Shown here: positions 55,128 through 64,000 of the stretch, one piece after another | How positions within the stretch are numbered: position 1 is the first letter of the stretch | Layout of the letters: every line of letters begins with the position of its first letter | NCBI RefSeq assembly: GCF_000733935.1 | Contig: NZ_JPON01000001.1 | Coordinates: 2,650,501 to 2,714,500, forward strand | Reading direction: 5' to 3' | From: Methylomarinum vadi | Lineage (GTDB): Bacteria > Pseudomonadota > Gammaproteobacteria > Methylococcales > Methylomonadaceae | DNA: 64,000 bases | The notes under the pieces: generated by a model | What the model saw: the letters and a program-made list of their open reading frames with translations, nothing else | The model's database searches: none | Told to the model about the DNA's origin: nothing | Program-made: the position numbers and the translations under genes

Positions 55128-56590
55128 AAAATTCCAACGCCAACATTCCATTCCTGAGCGACAAAGTCACATACGCCGTTAGCGCTATTGTCCTGTTCAG
55201 CTTGGCCGTATTCGGCTATTGCACTTTTTTCTACGGATTTTCCTGGGTAGTTTTGCTGTTAACGGTTCCATTGCCGGTCATCGCGATTTTAATAAAACGG
55301 CAAATGACACAATATCTACTGGTGTTGGATCAACTGCAAAAGGTATTGCTGCGCACCAATCAAGGCGAGCTTTATCACCGGATCACGCGCACCAGGGGCA
55401 TGGGCGAAGTCGGCAAGGTGGCATGGGAATTGAATGAGATGCTCGATATCATGGAATCCTATTTTAAGGAAATCAATACCTGTTTCAGCCAGGCGGCAAA
55501 AGGCAACCATGATCGTTATGCCTTGGCAGACGGTTTTCCGGGGCTATTAAAGACCTCGGCCCTTAACATCAATATCGCGCTGCAACACATGAATGAAAAT
55601 GAAATGAATATGACCAAAAACCGCTTGTCCGCCGGTCTGCATAATCTGAATACCAGGAATTTATTGGATAACCTTAAATCCAACCAAGACGATTTGCTCA
55701 ACATCACCGAACAAATGCGCAAGGTCGAGGAGATCGCGACCGAAACCGGCGAGAACGCGGAAGCGAGCCTGTCGACGGTCGAAGAGATCGGTAGTTCGTT
55801 GACCAACATCAACGACAATATTCATGGCGTGACGGATGTCATCACGGCGTTGATCAACGACAGCAAGAAAGTCACCGAATCCTTGTCGATGATAACCGGC
55901 ATTGCCGATCAGACCAATTTGCTGGCATTGAATGCCTCCATCGAGGCGGCTCGGGCCGGCGAGCATGGCCGCGGTTTCGCCGTCGTGGCCGACGAAGTGA
56001 AGAATTTGTCGGAACATACCAAAGATGCCGCGTTGGAAGTCTCCAAGACGTTGACATCCTTCAATCAACGGGTCGAGCAGATGCACCAGGAAGCGGAAAA
56101 TTCGGCAAATTTGTCTCAGGAGGTAATGGAGCAGGTCAATTCATTCCGCCATCAGTTTTCCGGTTTGTCGGAATCGGCCCAGGATTCGATCGGCTATATT
56201 TCCTATGCCACGGACAAATGTTTTGCTTTGTTGACCAAGCTGGATCATATCGTTTACAAGCAAAACGCCTATATCGCAATCGAGAATCCGGACGATTGTC
56301 CCCAACATGAGGCTATCATGGTCGACTGTCATCACTGCCGTCTGGGGCAATGGTACGACAGCGGCACCGGCTATGAGGCTTTTCGTCATACCGTGGCCTA
56401 TGCCAAGCTGGCCGCGCCGCACGCCGATGTACATCAGTACACTCAGCAAGCCTACGCCGTATCCCGGCAAAACTGGCAGGAAAATCCCGATTTGCTCGAC
56501 AATATTCTTTCCTGTATGCAACAGACGGAGGACGCCAGCGCCGACGTCATGAATTATATCGACGCCATGGTCGAGGAAAAGCACCGGTAA
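55124..56590 (+). CDS. methyl-accepting chemotaxis protein with C-terminal CZB domain
   Basis: A 488-residue chemoreceptor. Two helices near the start ([20 protein letters not shown] and [17 protein letters not shown]) leave little periplasmic sequence, so it has no ligand-binding domain outside. A HAMP-like stretch follows, then the signalling hairpin ([40 protein letters not shown], about 262-305). The end is a chemoreceptor zinc-binding (CZB) domain with [25 protein letters not shown] and PHADVH carrying the His/Cys ligands. It is translationally coupled to the Aer-like PAS gene. Confidence 0.92.
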   Translation: MKNSNANIPFLSDKVTYAVSAIVLFSLAVFGYCTFFYGFSWVVLLLTVPLPVIAILIKRQMTQYLLVLDQLQKVLLRTNQGELYHRITRTRGMGEVGKVAWELNEMLDIMESYFKEINTCFSQAAKGNHDRYALADGFPGLLKTSALNINIALQHMNENEMNMTKNRLSAGLHNLNTRNLLDNLKSNQDDLLNITEQMRKVEEIATETGENAEASLSTVEEIGSSLTNINDNIHGVTDVITALINDSKKVTESLSMITGIADQTNLLALNASIEAARAGEHGRGFAVVADEVKNLSEHTKDAALEVSKTLTSFNQRVEQMHQEAENSANLSQEVMEQVNSFRHQFSGLSESAQDSIGYISYATDKCFALLTKLDHIVYKQNAYIAIENPDDCPQHEAIMVDCHHCRLGQWYDSGTGYEAFRHTVAYAKLAAPHADVHQYTQQAYAVSRQNWQENPDLLDNILSCMQQTEDASADVMNYIDAMVEEKHR

Positions 56591-56600
56591 CTTGTCGAGC

Positions 56601-56636
56601 GCCGCTAACGCCGTTTGCTTGTCTGGCGTTAGCGGC
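56601..56636. terminator. 12-bp perfect hairpin between convergent genes
   Basis: GCCGCTAACGCC at 56601-56612 pairs exactly with GGCGTTAGCGGC at 56625-56636 around a 12-base loop. It starts 11 bases after the chemoreceptor stop and 44 bases before the stop of the convergent large gene. Good candidate for a bidirectional terminator, though with no T-run. Confidence 0.65.
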
Positions 56637-56679
56637 ACACGGCATAAGATTCGGTCATTGGTCTTTCATCCGGAGTTTT

Positions 56680-59600
56680 TTAATTCGTCTCTTGCTTTTT
56701 TTCTTCCCGCTTTTTCCATAATCCGCCGCTGGAGAAACATTGCCAGCCCCATTTCAACCAGTCGAGCAGGGACACGGCGAGCCATAACGACCACAGCAGC
56801 ATCAAGATGCGATAGACGAACAAGGGGGCCGAAACTACGGTGGCGGTCGGCAACGTCGAGGCATTGCGGTCCTGATACCAATTCAAATTGAACGCCGTGG
56901 ACTGGTTGCCGGCAATCTGCATGTCGGGGGAGCCCAACAAACCTTGTTGCACGGCATAAAATAGAAGTAATAGGGCGATCAGGCTGAGTCCGGCCAGCGT
57001 TACCTGCATGAAATTGAAATTACCCGGATTCTGCAGCGGTTTTTCCTTTCTGATGCCGAGAGCCATCAGCCAGAATACGACCAGCAAGCCGGCCGCGACC
57101 GGAATCTGGCTAAGGCCGACCAACAGCAAAAACCATTGCCAATGTTTTAACGGCGTCCAACGGACCTTGCCCAGGCCGAACGAGAGCAAAGCGAGTACGA
57201 TCAACACGCCCCAGATCAAGGCGGCCGGTCCGAATTTGGGTCCGAACGTAAACAGCACCCAGCGGTCGTGCCCCACGATGACGCGAATATGACTGTTGAC
57301 GCTGCCGAGATTCAGATTGACCTTCGGTGTCGTCAGCCAATTTTCCTGTTCCTTGTTTTCATGCCATTTGAGTGTGATTTGCTGGGTTCCCGGCTGAATG
57401 GGTAACGTGACGATTCTTCCCTGTTGCCGAATCGGTTGGGTGATAGCGTTGATCATCACCGACTGCAACACGGCATCGCCGGGTAATTCGACGTTATGTT
57501 GCGTTCCTTTCGAGCTTCTGACATGCAGTTGCAGTTGCGCCTCCTGAGAACGTTTACCGGGTTTGATTTGCAGCTCGGTTTTGTCGATGGTCAGCGTCTC
57601 GCCGGCGACGGCTTCAGGGCGGGTGATGAGCAGGCCGACCTTTTCGCCTGGCCAGGGCCGCCATTCGGGTAGCCAGCGGCCCCGGTCCTGATGATGGACC
57701 ACGGCGATGCCGGAAGTCTCGAGATGCCAGATGGGACTGACATCGGCGCGCCACACCTCGGTCCAAAGTTCATTGCTTGCCGCTTGCAGTTCGATCCGCT
57801 CCGATTTTTCCAACGCCGATTGCCAGGACAGGGTCCCCTGCCCGGCCGGCATGTTGACCAAGACGCGCCGGTCCTTGACTCGTATATTGGCGCTAGTTAC
57901 GGACTCGCCCGGCAATAGCGGATATTCAAGCACGACCGGCGCTTCGCTTTGTTCCACGCGTATGACCCGGGTGTCGATGCGCCAGTCCAATCCCAAGCGC
58001 AACGTTCTTTCGATGCGGATAAACGGCGGCAGTATGCTGGGCTGTAAAGCGGTCAATTCCTTGTGTTGTTTGTTTTGTATGCGCGTGAACTGCAATTGGT
58101 CGGCCGTTTGGCCGTTTTCGTGCAGGCCTTCCACGCTCCAGCCTTTGCTCTCCAGTTCGACCCGGTGCGGTTTCAAGGGCAATGGCAAGGTAAATTGATG
58201 ATTTAACGGATTCAGGCCCTGCATTTCCACCTCATGCCGGCCTTGCGGCAGGCTCAGCCACAACTTGCCGTCGCCGTGTTGCATCAATGCCTGCGCTTGC
58301 TCGCCATCGACCTTCACGCGGGCCGGATACCATTGTTCGTATTGCGCCGGTAACGGCACCGCGCTATCTGCCTCGGCATGAACCTGCAGACGGATGCTCA
58401 TCGTTTGTTCTTCGATGTCGATAAGCATATCCGCTATTTGCGCACACGACGGCACGCAATCGGGCGCTTGCAGTAACCGGCTTTTCAATTCGTTCAGCAT
58501 TTGCTCGCTGGGAAATCCCGCATAAGCCGGTTTCTCTGGCAAGCCAACCAACGTGGCGAGCAATAGCAGGCTCAAGGTCGGCATGGAAAGTTTCAATTGG
58601 TTATTCAGCATGCCAAACATCAACAAGCTTAATAGCAGCAACAAGGCCACTCGGACAAAGTTCAGCAACATCGTGACTGCAGGCGGCAACAGCCATAATT
58701 CCAGTTGCTGCGACCGGTCGACCCGCCCGTTCCAGGACAACTGGATTTTATGCCATTGCCATTGCGGCAGCCCAGGACCGGTCTGCAACTTGGCGTCCGG
58801 ATCGATGCGGTCGAACTCCACGGCTTTTTCTTGCTCGCGCAGGGCTTGCGGCGCGTAAGACTTGCGCGCCACGGACGCGGACTTGCCGGCCATTCTGATA
58901 CTGTCGGCGGCCGTTTCGGCGACTTCCTGCGCCGTATCGGTCACGGACAGCAGCGTGGGTTGCGGCGAGATGGGCAACCATTGTTTCTCCAACTGCGGAT
59001 ACAACCCGACCCTGACCTGGTCGACCATGAAGGGAATCGCAATCAGCAGCAGAGCCAGCCAACTGATATTGCGGTACCATTTGATGAAATGGTGCATGCG
59101 CCCGGCCGGCAATACTCTAAGCAATGCCACGGCGGCCAGAATATTCAACCAGACGAAACGCGGCGCATCGGGTTCATGCCAGATCAATGCCAGGGAGAAC
59201 AGCGCGAACAGGCCCCAATAAAGATTCCACAGGCGACTGATTGCTAATGCGGCAATCAATACCAGGAACAGGTCTAGCAAGGTCCAGCGGGAAATCCAAC
59301 TATTCGGGTCGTTGTCGACGCCGCCGGCCGCCAACAAGCGCCAACCCGGCGGCAGGTTCAATTCGGCCCTGACCTGCTGGAAATCCTGTTGCCAACCCAC
59401 CGCATTGAGCTGCCCGATTCTGCCGGTGAGACGACTGTCGGCCTTGATTTGCAAGGCGCCCTTGCGGACCTCGATACCCTCCTGCTCGGAATCTTGCAAA
59501 CGGGTAATCAATTGATTCTGGCCATTCATCTGTACTTGACCGAGTTGCATGTCGGGTCGCGCATTCAGGCGCCAGCCGCTGGTCATCTTGCCGTTGATTT

Positions 59601-60705
59601 TGTCTTCGACGCTATAGCCGCCGCCGTCGAAATCCAGCCACAGCGTGCGAAACAAGCTGAGCTGATTCGGCTCCGGTTCCGGGTCGCCGCGGCGGATCAC
59701 CTTGAAAACCATGCTGTCGCCCTGGTTGACCCGGTAAGCGGGTAAATTCCGCCATTGTCCAGGCAAATTGGTTTGGCTGGGGTCGATGGCGGTCAAGTTT
59801 TCGATTTCGACCAAGCGAAGATGGGGTTGCGCCTGGAAAACCCAGATTTCCGCTTCCGGCCAGCCGGCATCGTTCACCGCGAAGGTGAGTTTTGTCAGCG
59901 GTTCGGGATGGCGGGCATTGAGTTCGACATGCCAGCGTCCAGGCCTGACTTGCAGCAACAAACTGCCGTCGCCTTCGAGCCGGGCCGGCAAGGGGCTGTT
60001 CAGGGCAATCGGGATAAAGGATTTTAGCAGGGCATGGGATAGCTTGATTTCTCGCTGTTCGCCGGAGACTTCCAATTCCAGATAAGTGATCAATTGTAGC
60101 GGCACGCCATCGAAAACTTCCCTGAAAACCTGTAAATCCAACCGGTTTTGCACGCTTTCCGGCTTTTTTCGGCCGGTATCGCTGTCCTTCAGCCACACGG
60201 CCCCTTTTTTCAGCGAGGGGAAAGAAATGATTTTGCCGTTCACCGTCAGACTGAGCAAGCCGGTTTCCCCAGGTATCGCCAGATTGTCGGGAATACGGTC
60301 CCAGAAGAATTGCCCGGTGATTCGATATTCGCCGGGCTCGAGCCTCAGGACCGGTTTGCCGTGACGTTTCATGACCGCCACCGGCTTGTCGTTAGCCTTT
60401 ACATTCTGGGGCCAGTGCTTATCGTTGCCCGGCAAGGTGATCCAGTCTTGCCGATAAACGTGCCAGCCGCTGTCGAAATGACCTTGCTGGTCGTCGATTT
60501 CCAATTGTAAACGGCCGGGCCAACTACAGTGTTTTTGTTGAAAATTATTATGGAAAAAAGGGCATTGGTAGTCTTTTTCATCCTGCAACACCCAGCCGGT
60601 CCACGGTTTCAAGGGCTCGGGCACTTGTTCGACGGTTAATGGCGCGGCGTGCAGAACGCTACCAAGACACAGCGACAACAAAAACAGTAGGCATGGAAGA
60701 CGCAT
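56680..60705 (-). CDS. very large envelope protein of unknown function, two periplasmic domains and three membrane clusters
   Basis: A 1341-residue protein. A signal peptide (MRLPCLLFLLSLCLGSVLHA) is followed by a beta-rich periplasmic region to about 475. A membrane cluster at about 475-590 (WTLLDLFLVLIAALAISRLW, FVWLNILAAVALLRVL, ISWLALLLIAIPFMVDQ) is next. A soluble loop and two helices (about 690-750) precede a second beta-rich periplasmic region to about 1170 (DIEEQTMSIRLQVHAEADS). At least four final helices and a basic tail (WKKREEKKQE) close it. No enzyme motif is seen. It stands alone, convergent with the chemoreceptor. I do not recognise a named family. Confidence 0.85.
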   Translation of the reverse strand: MRLPCLLFLLSLCLGSVLHAAPLTVEQVPEPLKPWTGWVLQDEKDYQCPFFHNNFQQKHCSWPGRLQLEIDDQQGHFDSGWHVYRQDWITLPGNDKHWPQNVKANDKPVAVMKRHGKPVLRLEPGEYRITGQFFWDRIPDNLAIPGETGLLSLTVNGKIISFPSLKKGAVWLKDSDTGRKKPESVQNRLDLQVFREVFDGVPLQLITYLELEVSGEQREIKLSHALLKSFIPIALNSPLPARLEGDGSLLLQVRPGRWHVELNARHPEPLTKLTFAVNDAGWPEAEIWVFQAQPHLRLVEIENLTAIDPSQTNLPGQWRNLPAYRVNQGDSMVFKVIRRGDPEPEPNQLSLFRTLWLDFDGGGYSVEDKINGKMTSGWRLNARPDMQLGQVQMNGQNQLITRLQDSEQEGIEVRKGALQIKADSRLTGRIGQLNAVGWQQDFQQVRAELNLPPGWRLLAAGGVDNDPNSWISRWTLLDLFLVLIAALAISRLWNLYWGLFALFSLALIWHEPDAPRFVWLNILAAVALLRVLPAGRMHHFIKWYRNISWLALLLIAIPFMVDQVRVGLYPQLEKQWLPISPQPTLLSVTDTAQEVAETAADSIRMAGKSASVARKSYAPQALREQEKAVEFDRIDPDAKLQTGPGLPQWQWHKIQLSWNGRVDRSQQLELWLLPPAVTMLLNFVRVALLLLLSLLMFGMLNNQLKLSMPTLSLLLLATLVGLPEKPAYAGFPSEQMLNELKSRLLQAPDCVPSCAQIADMLIDIEEQTMSIRLQVHAEADSAVPLPAQYEQWYPARVKVDGEQAQALMQHGDGKLWLSLPQGRHEVEMQGLNPLNHQFTLPLPLKPHRVELESKGWSVEGLHENGQTADQLQFTRIQNKQHKELTALQPSILPPFIRIERTLRLGLDWRIDTRVIRVEQSEAPVVLEYPLLPGESVTSANIRVKDRRVLVNMPAGQGTLSWQSALEKSERIELQAASNELWTEVWRADVSPIWHLETSGIAVVHHQDRGRWLPEWRPWPGEKVGLLITRPEAVAGETLTIDKTELQIKPGKRSQEAQLQLHVRSSKGTQHNVELPGDAVLQSVMINAITQPIRQQGRIVTLPIQPGTQQITLKWHENKEQENWLTTPKVNLNLGSVNSHIRVIVGHDRWVLFTFGPKFGPAALIWGVLIVLALLSFGLGKVRWTPLKHWQWFLLLVGLSQIPVAAGLLVVFWLMALGIRKEKPLQNPGNFNFMQVTLAGLSLIALLLLFYAVQQGLLGSPDMQIAGNQSTAFNLNWYQDRNASTLPTATVVSAPLFVYRILMLLWSLWLAVSLLDWLKWGWQCFSSGGLWKKREEKKQETN

Positions 60706-60834
60706 GGCTATTTCCCCAGGGCAACGGACAATTTCTTAATTGTAGCCGTTATAGAATCAATTATTTAGCCGCCTTGCCTTTTTCTATTCAATCAAACAGT
60801 TACCGTTCCGTATGAGATATTCAACTATGTTCCG

Positions 60835-62205
60835 CTAGAGTTCATTTTTCAAGCGTTGATAAATGCCGCCGAAACCGCCGTTGCTCATCAATAGAGCATG
60901 GACGCCGGCCTTTTTTTCCGATTTAAGCCGGGCGATGATGGCTTCGAGAGTCGTGCATATTTCGATATTGTCGGCATACTGCCGCAATAAACTTAAATCC
61001 CAACCCAGATTCTCCGGTTGATAAATGAGCGCGAGATCGGCTTGCGTCAACGATTGCGCCAGCGATTGCGTATGGATGCCCATGCGCATGGTGTTGGAAC
61101 GGGGCTCGACGACGGCGATGATTTTTTCCTGGCCGACTCGTTTGCGCAAGCCGTCCAGCGTCGTTTTGATCGCGGTCGGATGGTGGGCAAAATCGTCGTA
61201 CAGGGTCATGCCGTCGATTTCGGCGATCACTTCCATGCGCCGCTTGACGTTCTTAAACTGTTTCAGCGCGGCGATGGCGTCCGCCGGCAGGATGCCGATA
61301 TGTCTGGCCGCAGCGATGGCGGACAGGGCGTTATAGACATTATGTTCGCCGGTCAAAGGCCAGCTTACCGTTCCCTGCGGTCGGTTTTCGAACAATACCG
61401 AAAATTGGCTGCCGTCGGCGTTGAGCAAATCGGCCCGCCAAAGGGCGTCGCTATCGACAGCTGTTTTCTGTACCGGCGTCCAGCAGCCCTTGTTCAAGAC
61501 GTCGGCGATAGTGTTATCCTGTTGCGGCGTGATGATCAAGCCTTCGCCGGGTATGGTGCGGATCAGGTGGTGGAACTGTGTTTTGATCGCCTCCAGGTCG
61601 GGAAAAATGTCGGCATGGTCGAACTCCAAGTTGTTTAAAATCGCTGTTCGGGGGCGGTAATGAATAAACTTGGAGCGTTTGTCGAAAAAAGCCGAATCGT
61701 ACTCATCCGCTTCGATGACGAAGAAGTCGGATTCGCCCAACCTGGCGGAAATGCCGAAGTTCAAGGGAATACCGCCGATCAGAAAGCCCGGTTTGAAACC
61801 TTGATACTCCAGTATCCAGCTGAGCATGCCAGTGGTGGTCGTTTTGCCGTGGGTGCCGGCAACACCCAACACCCAGCGGTTTTGCAGCACATGCTCGGCC
61901 AACCATTGCGGGCCGGAAACATAAGGCAGGCCTTGGTTCAATACCGCCTCGACCTCGGGATTTCCGCGCGATAGTGCGTTGCCGATGACGACCAGGTCCG
62001 GGTTGCCATCCAGGTTTTCCGGATTATAACCCTGCATAAGTTCGATACCTTGTTGCTCCAACTGAGTGCTCATCGGCGGATAGACATTCTGATCGGAACC
62101 GCTGACTTGGTAACCCATTTGCCGGGCGATTACCGCCAGGCCGCCCATGAAAGTGCCGCAGATGCCGAGAATATGTATATGCAGGGGGTGTTCCTTATTG
62201 GTCAT
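60835..62205 (-). CDS. mpl: UDP-N-acetylmuramate:murein-tripeptide ligase Mpl
   Basis: Reattaches recovered L-Ala-gamma-D-Glu-meso-Dap tripeptide to UDP-MurNAc in peptidoglycan recycling. From the ATG at 62205 it has 456 residues: HIHILGICGTFMGGLAVIAR at the start, the P-loop GVAGTHGKTTTTGMLSWIL, FFVIEADEYDSAFFDKRSKF, ILNNLEFDHADIFPDL, GEHNVYNALSAIAAA and YDDFAHHPTAIKTTLDGL. The ending IYQRLKNEL fits the family. Its start lies inside the last codons of the ankyrin gene (11-base overlap). It complements ampD at 10.1 kb in the same pathway. Confidence 0.96.
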   Translation of the reverse strand: MTNKEHPLHIHILGICGTFMGGLAVIARQMGYQVSGSDQNVYPPMSTQLEQQGIELMQGYNPENLDGNPDLVVIGNALSRGNPEVEAVLNQGLPYVSGPQWLAEHVLQNRWVLGVAGTHGKTTTTGMLSWILEYQGFKPGFLIGGIPLNFGISARLGESDFFVIEADEYDSAFFDKRSKFIHYRPRTAILNNLEFDHADIFPDLEAIKTQFHHLIRTIPGEGLIITPQQDNTIADVLNKGCWTPVQKTAVDSDALWRADLLNADGSQFSVLFENRPQGTVSWPLTGEHNVYNALSAIAAARHIGILPADAIAALKQFKNVKRRMEVIAEIDGMTLYDDFAHHPTAIKTTLDGLRKRVGQEKIIAVVEPRSNTMRMGIHTQSLAQSLTQADLALIYQPENLGWDLSLLRQYADNIEICTTLEAIIARLKSEKKAGVHALLMSNGGFGGIYQRLKNEL

Positions 62206-62731
62206 TGGTTGAAGTTTCCTGTTGCTTATCTGGTGCTGGTCCGGCTTGCTTCGCCGCATCGACGGTTTCGGGAGCGGCCGGTGCCGCTTCTTCCTTGGCG
62301 CCGGCCTGTTCCAACATCTGTACGATGTGAGGATGAGAATTTTTTTTCGCCCGCGCCAGCACGGTCACGTTTTGTTTATCGAAGGCATTGATATCGGCGC
62401 CGGCGGCAAGTAATAATGTGACGATTTCCGTATCGCCGAATACCAGGGCGTCCATCAACGCGGTCGTGCCGGAGTTGTCGGCCACATTGACATCGGCGCC
62501 GTAGCCGAGTAATACCTTGACGGCCCGGACATTGCCGTTAAAACTGGCCGCCATCAATGCGGTTCTGCCGCCGGCGGTGGTGGCATTGACATCGACTCCT
62601 TGCGCCAGCAGCGACGCCAGGCGTTCGGGTTTGCCGGCCAGGGCGGCGGCGAATAAATCGTTGCCATCCTCTGCCATTGCCAGGGAGACATGAGCTAGCA
62701 GAATCAATAAAGGCAATGTTTTCAGTGACAT
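62195..62731 (-). CDS. periplasmic ankyrin-repeat protein
   Basis: A 178-residue protein. It has a signal peptide (MSLKTLPLLILLAHVSLAMA) and about four ankyrin repeats (for example GRTALMAASFNGNVRAVKVL, GYGADVNVADNSGTTALMDA, AAGADINAFDKQ), then an Ala/Pro/Gln-rich tail (about 145-178). Ankyrin repeats bind proteins; the partner is unknown. The gene overlaps mpl by 11 bases on the same strand, so the two may share a transcript and be coupled. The upstream 145 bases to apaG must hold both divergent promoters. Confidence 0.88.
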   Translation of the reverse strand: MSLKTLPLLILLAHVSLAMAEDGNDLFAAALAGKPERLASLLAQGVDVNATTAGGRTALMAASFNGNVRAVKVLLGYGADVNVADNSGTTALMDALVFGDTEIVTLLLAAGADINAFDKQNVTVLARAKKNSHPHIVQMLEQAGAKEEAAPAAPETVDAAKQAGPAPDKQQETSTNDQ

Positions 62732-62876
62732 GGAATAGTTGCTTGCGTTTAGGTGTCAGTTACGATGAAATAGCCGCAAAATTTGTTAACTACATCGCAC
62801 ATAAAATGTCCTTTCCAGGTCGAAAAACTTCCAAAAATCGGCATTTTAGTGTGTAAACACTGTACACCATGACTCG

Positions 62877-63254
62877 ATGAGCGAAAAAAATAAAATTATA
62901 GTCGAAGCCAAACCCCAATACATTGAAGCACAATCCTCGCCCGAAGACGACCGTTATGTGTTCGCCTATACCATCACGATCACCAATGTCGGCACCGTTC
63001 CGGCCACGTTGTTGACCCGGCATTGGTTGATCACCGACGCCAACGGCAAAATCCAGGAAGTCACCGGCGAAGGCGTTATCGGAGAACAGCCTTACTTGAA
63101 GCCGGGCGAATCCTTTCGCTACACCAGTGGCGCGATGATCGAAACACCGGTGGGGGTCATGCAGGGTAAATATTCGATGATTTCCGACGAGGGTGAAAAC
63201 TTCAAAGCTCTCGTTCCCAAGTTCACTTTATCTATCCCCAGGACATTGCACTAA
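62877..63254 (+). CDS. apaG: ApaG protein
   Basis: A 125-residue beta-sandwich protein of the ApaG/DUF525 family: YIEAQSSPEDDRYVFAYTIT at the start, LLTRHWLITDANGKIQEVTG with GVIGEQPYLKPGESFRYTSG, then VGVMQGKYSMISDEGENF. The role in bacteria is unclear; the human relative Polymerase delta-interacting protein and F-box proteins carry the same fold. Its TAA overlaps the apaH ATG (TAATG), the order seen in E. coli apaGH. Confidence 0.95.
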   Translation: MSEKNKIIVEAKPQYIEAQSSPEDDRYVFAYTITITNVGTVPATLLTRHWLITDANGKIQEVTGEGVIGEQPYLKPGESFRYTSGAMIETPVGVMQGKYSMISDEGENFKALVPKFTLSIPRTLH

Positions 63255-64000
63255 TGTCGATTTATGCCATAGGCGACATCCAGGGCTGTTACGACGAGTT
63301 GTTAAAATTATTGGATGTCGTCGAATTCGACGAAAACAGCGACCGTCTTTGGTTTGCCGGTGACTTGGTTAACCGCGGGCCGAAATCGCTGGAAACCTTG
63401 CGCTTCGTTAAATCGCTCGGCGAAACGGCGGTTACGGTGTTGGGGAACCATGATTTGCATTTGCTGGCCACGGCCTTGAAGCAGCGCAAAGCCGGTAAAA
63501 AAGATTCGCTCACGCCGATTCTGGAAGCGCCGGACCGTGACGAACTGCTGCATTGGCTTAGACACCGCCCCTTATTTCATCACGACGGCGATTTTTGCCT
63601 GGTCCATGCCGGATTGCCGCCGCAATGGGACTTCGCCATGACCGAAAAAATGGCCAGGCAAGTCGAGACATTGCTGCAAGGACCCGGTTACATGGATTTT
63701 TTCCGGTCCATGTATGGCGACAAGCCTTCGCAGTGGTCCGAACGGCTGAACCCGTTCGAACAGGCCCGCTTCACCGTCAACTGCTTCACCCGCATGCGAT
63801 ATTGCGATTTAGACGGTAAATTGGATTTCAGCCAGAAGGGGCCGCTGGGATCGCAACCGGAACACCTGCTGCCTTGGTTCGCCGTGCCCGGCCGTAAAAG
63901 CGCCGATATGAAAATCATCTTCGGCCACTGGTCCACGCTGGGCTATCACGAAAGCCATAATTGCTATGCCATCGACACCGGCTGTTTATGGGGCGGCGAA
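63254..64000 (+). CDS. apaH: bis(5'-nucleosyl)-tetraphosphatase ApaH, 3' end outside window
   Basis: Symmetrical Ap4A hydrolase, also known to remove Np4 caps from RNA. 249 codons are present and no stop is reached. The metallophosphatase motifs are complete: MSIYAIGDIQGCYDEL, WFAGDLVNRGPKSLE, VTVLGNHDLHLLA, CLVHAGLPPQWD and IIFGHWSTLGYH. The ATG overlaps the apaG stop. The right edge of the window cuts about 20-30 residues from the usual length (around 270-280). Confidence 0.96.
   Translation, partial: MSIYAIGDIQGCYDELLKLLDVVEFDENSDRLWFAGDLVNRGPKSLETLRFVKSLGETAVTVLGNHDLHLLATALKQRKAGKKDSLTPILEAPDRDELLHWLRHRPLFHHDGDFCLVHAGLPPQWDFAMTEKMARQVETLLQGPGYMDFFRSMYGDKPSQWSERLNPFEQARFTVNCFTRMRYCDLDGKLDFSQKGPLGSQPEHLLPWFAVPGRKSADMKIIFGHWSTLGYHESHNCYAIDTGCLWGGE

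Noticed and set aside
1-64000. tRNA, rRNA, insertion sequences or prophage
   Set aside because: No T-loop/acceptor pairs, no transposase or integrase frames and no att-like repeats were seen; weak tRNA genes could be missed by eye.

Overview
The window is a stretch of gammaproteobacterial chromosome, about 90% coding. Housekeeping content (gyrB, thyA, ribF-ileS-lspA, trpEGD/trpC, mnmG-rsmG-parAB, rpmH-rnpA-yidC-mnmE, tesA/ybbA, mpl, apaGH) shows this. An exosortase and a MopE-like metal-binding stretch inside a membrane sulfatase would fit an environmental, possibly methanotrophic (Methylococcales) species, but no diagnostic gene such as pmo or mxa is present, so the order-level guess is weak. 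I saw no rRNA, tRNA, CRISPR array or insertion sequence.

Layout. 1-7.8 kb: the end of gyrB, thyA, a malic-enzyme pseudogene with an internal out-of-frame deletion, then ribF-ileS-lspA. 7.8-10.1 kb: a TonB-dependent receptor preceded by a C-terminal scrap of a second receptor and an opposite-strand gene remnant. 10.1-14.3 kb (minus): an unusual exosortase / EpsI-like / membrane sulfatase / AmpD run. 14.5-19.5 kb: an FAH-family hydrolase, trpEGD and trpC. 19.6-26.7 kb: an AlbA_2 protein with heptapeptide repeats, a MetF-like protein, a two-component system, an NfeD/SPFH pair and two small membrane proteins. 26.7-31.2 kb: the moxR-DUF58-transglutaminase operon, a DksA-like protein and a small basic protein. 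31.3-35.4 kb: mnmG-rsmG-parA-parB. 35.5-37.6 kb: a DUF6880-like protein and a repeat-filled non-coding stretch.

37.6-45.9 kb (minus) is the accessory core. A small HTH regulator is followed by hsdR-hsdM-hsdS, a 45-codon truncated ORF, darT, darG and a winged-helix fragment. The reading frames overlap or nearly touch from end to end, so restriction-modification and a DNA-ADP-ribosylating toxin/antitoxin pair appear to be one transcription unit. This is the best candidate in the window for a combined defence system. The remnants inside it suggest modules were swapped.

46.1-49.9 kb (minus): rpmH-rnpA-(degenerate yidD)-yidC-mnmE behind a strong promoter. mnmE is here cut off from mnmG and inverted, so the usual origin-proximal block has been rearranged. 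50-53.8 kb: divergent tesA and ybbA-ybbP whose start codons share one CATG. 53.8-56.6 kb: a glycine-zipper lipoprotein and a split Aer-like pair (PAS protein plus CZB chemoreceptor). 56.7-64 kb: a 1341-residue membrane protein of unknown function, an ankyrin protein with mpl, apaG, and apaH running off the right edge.
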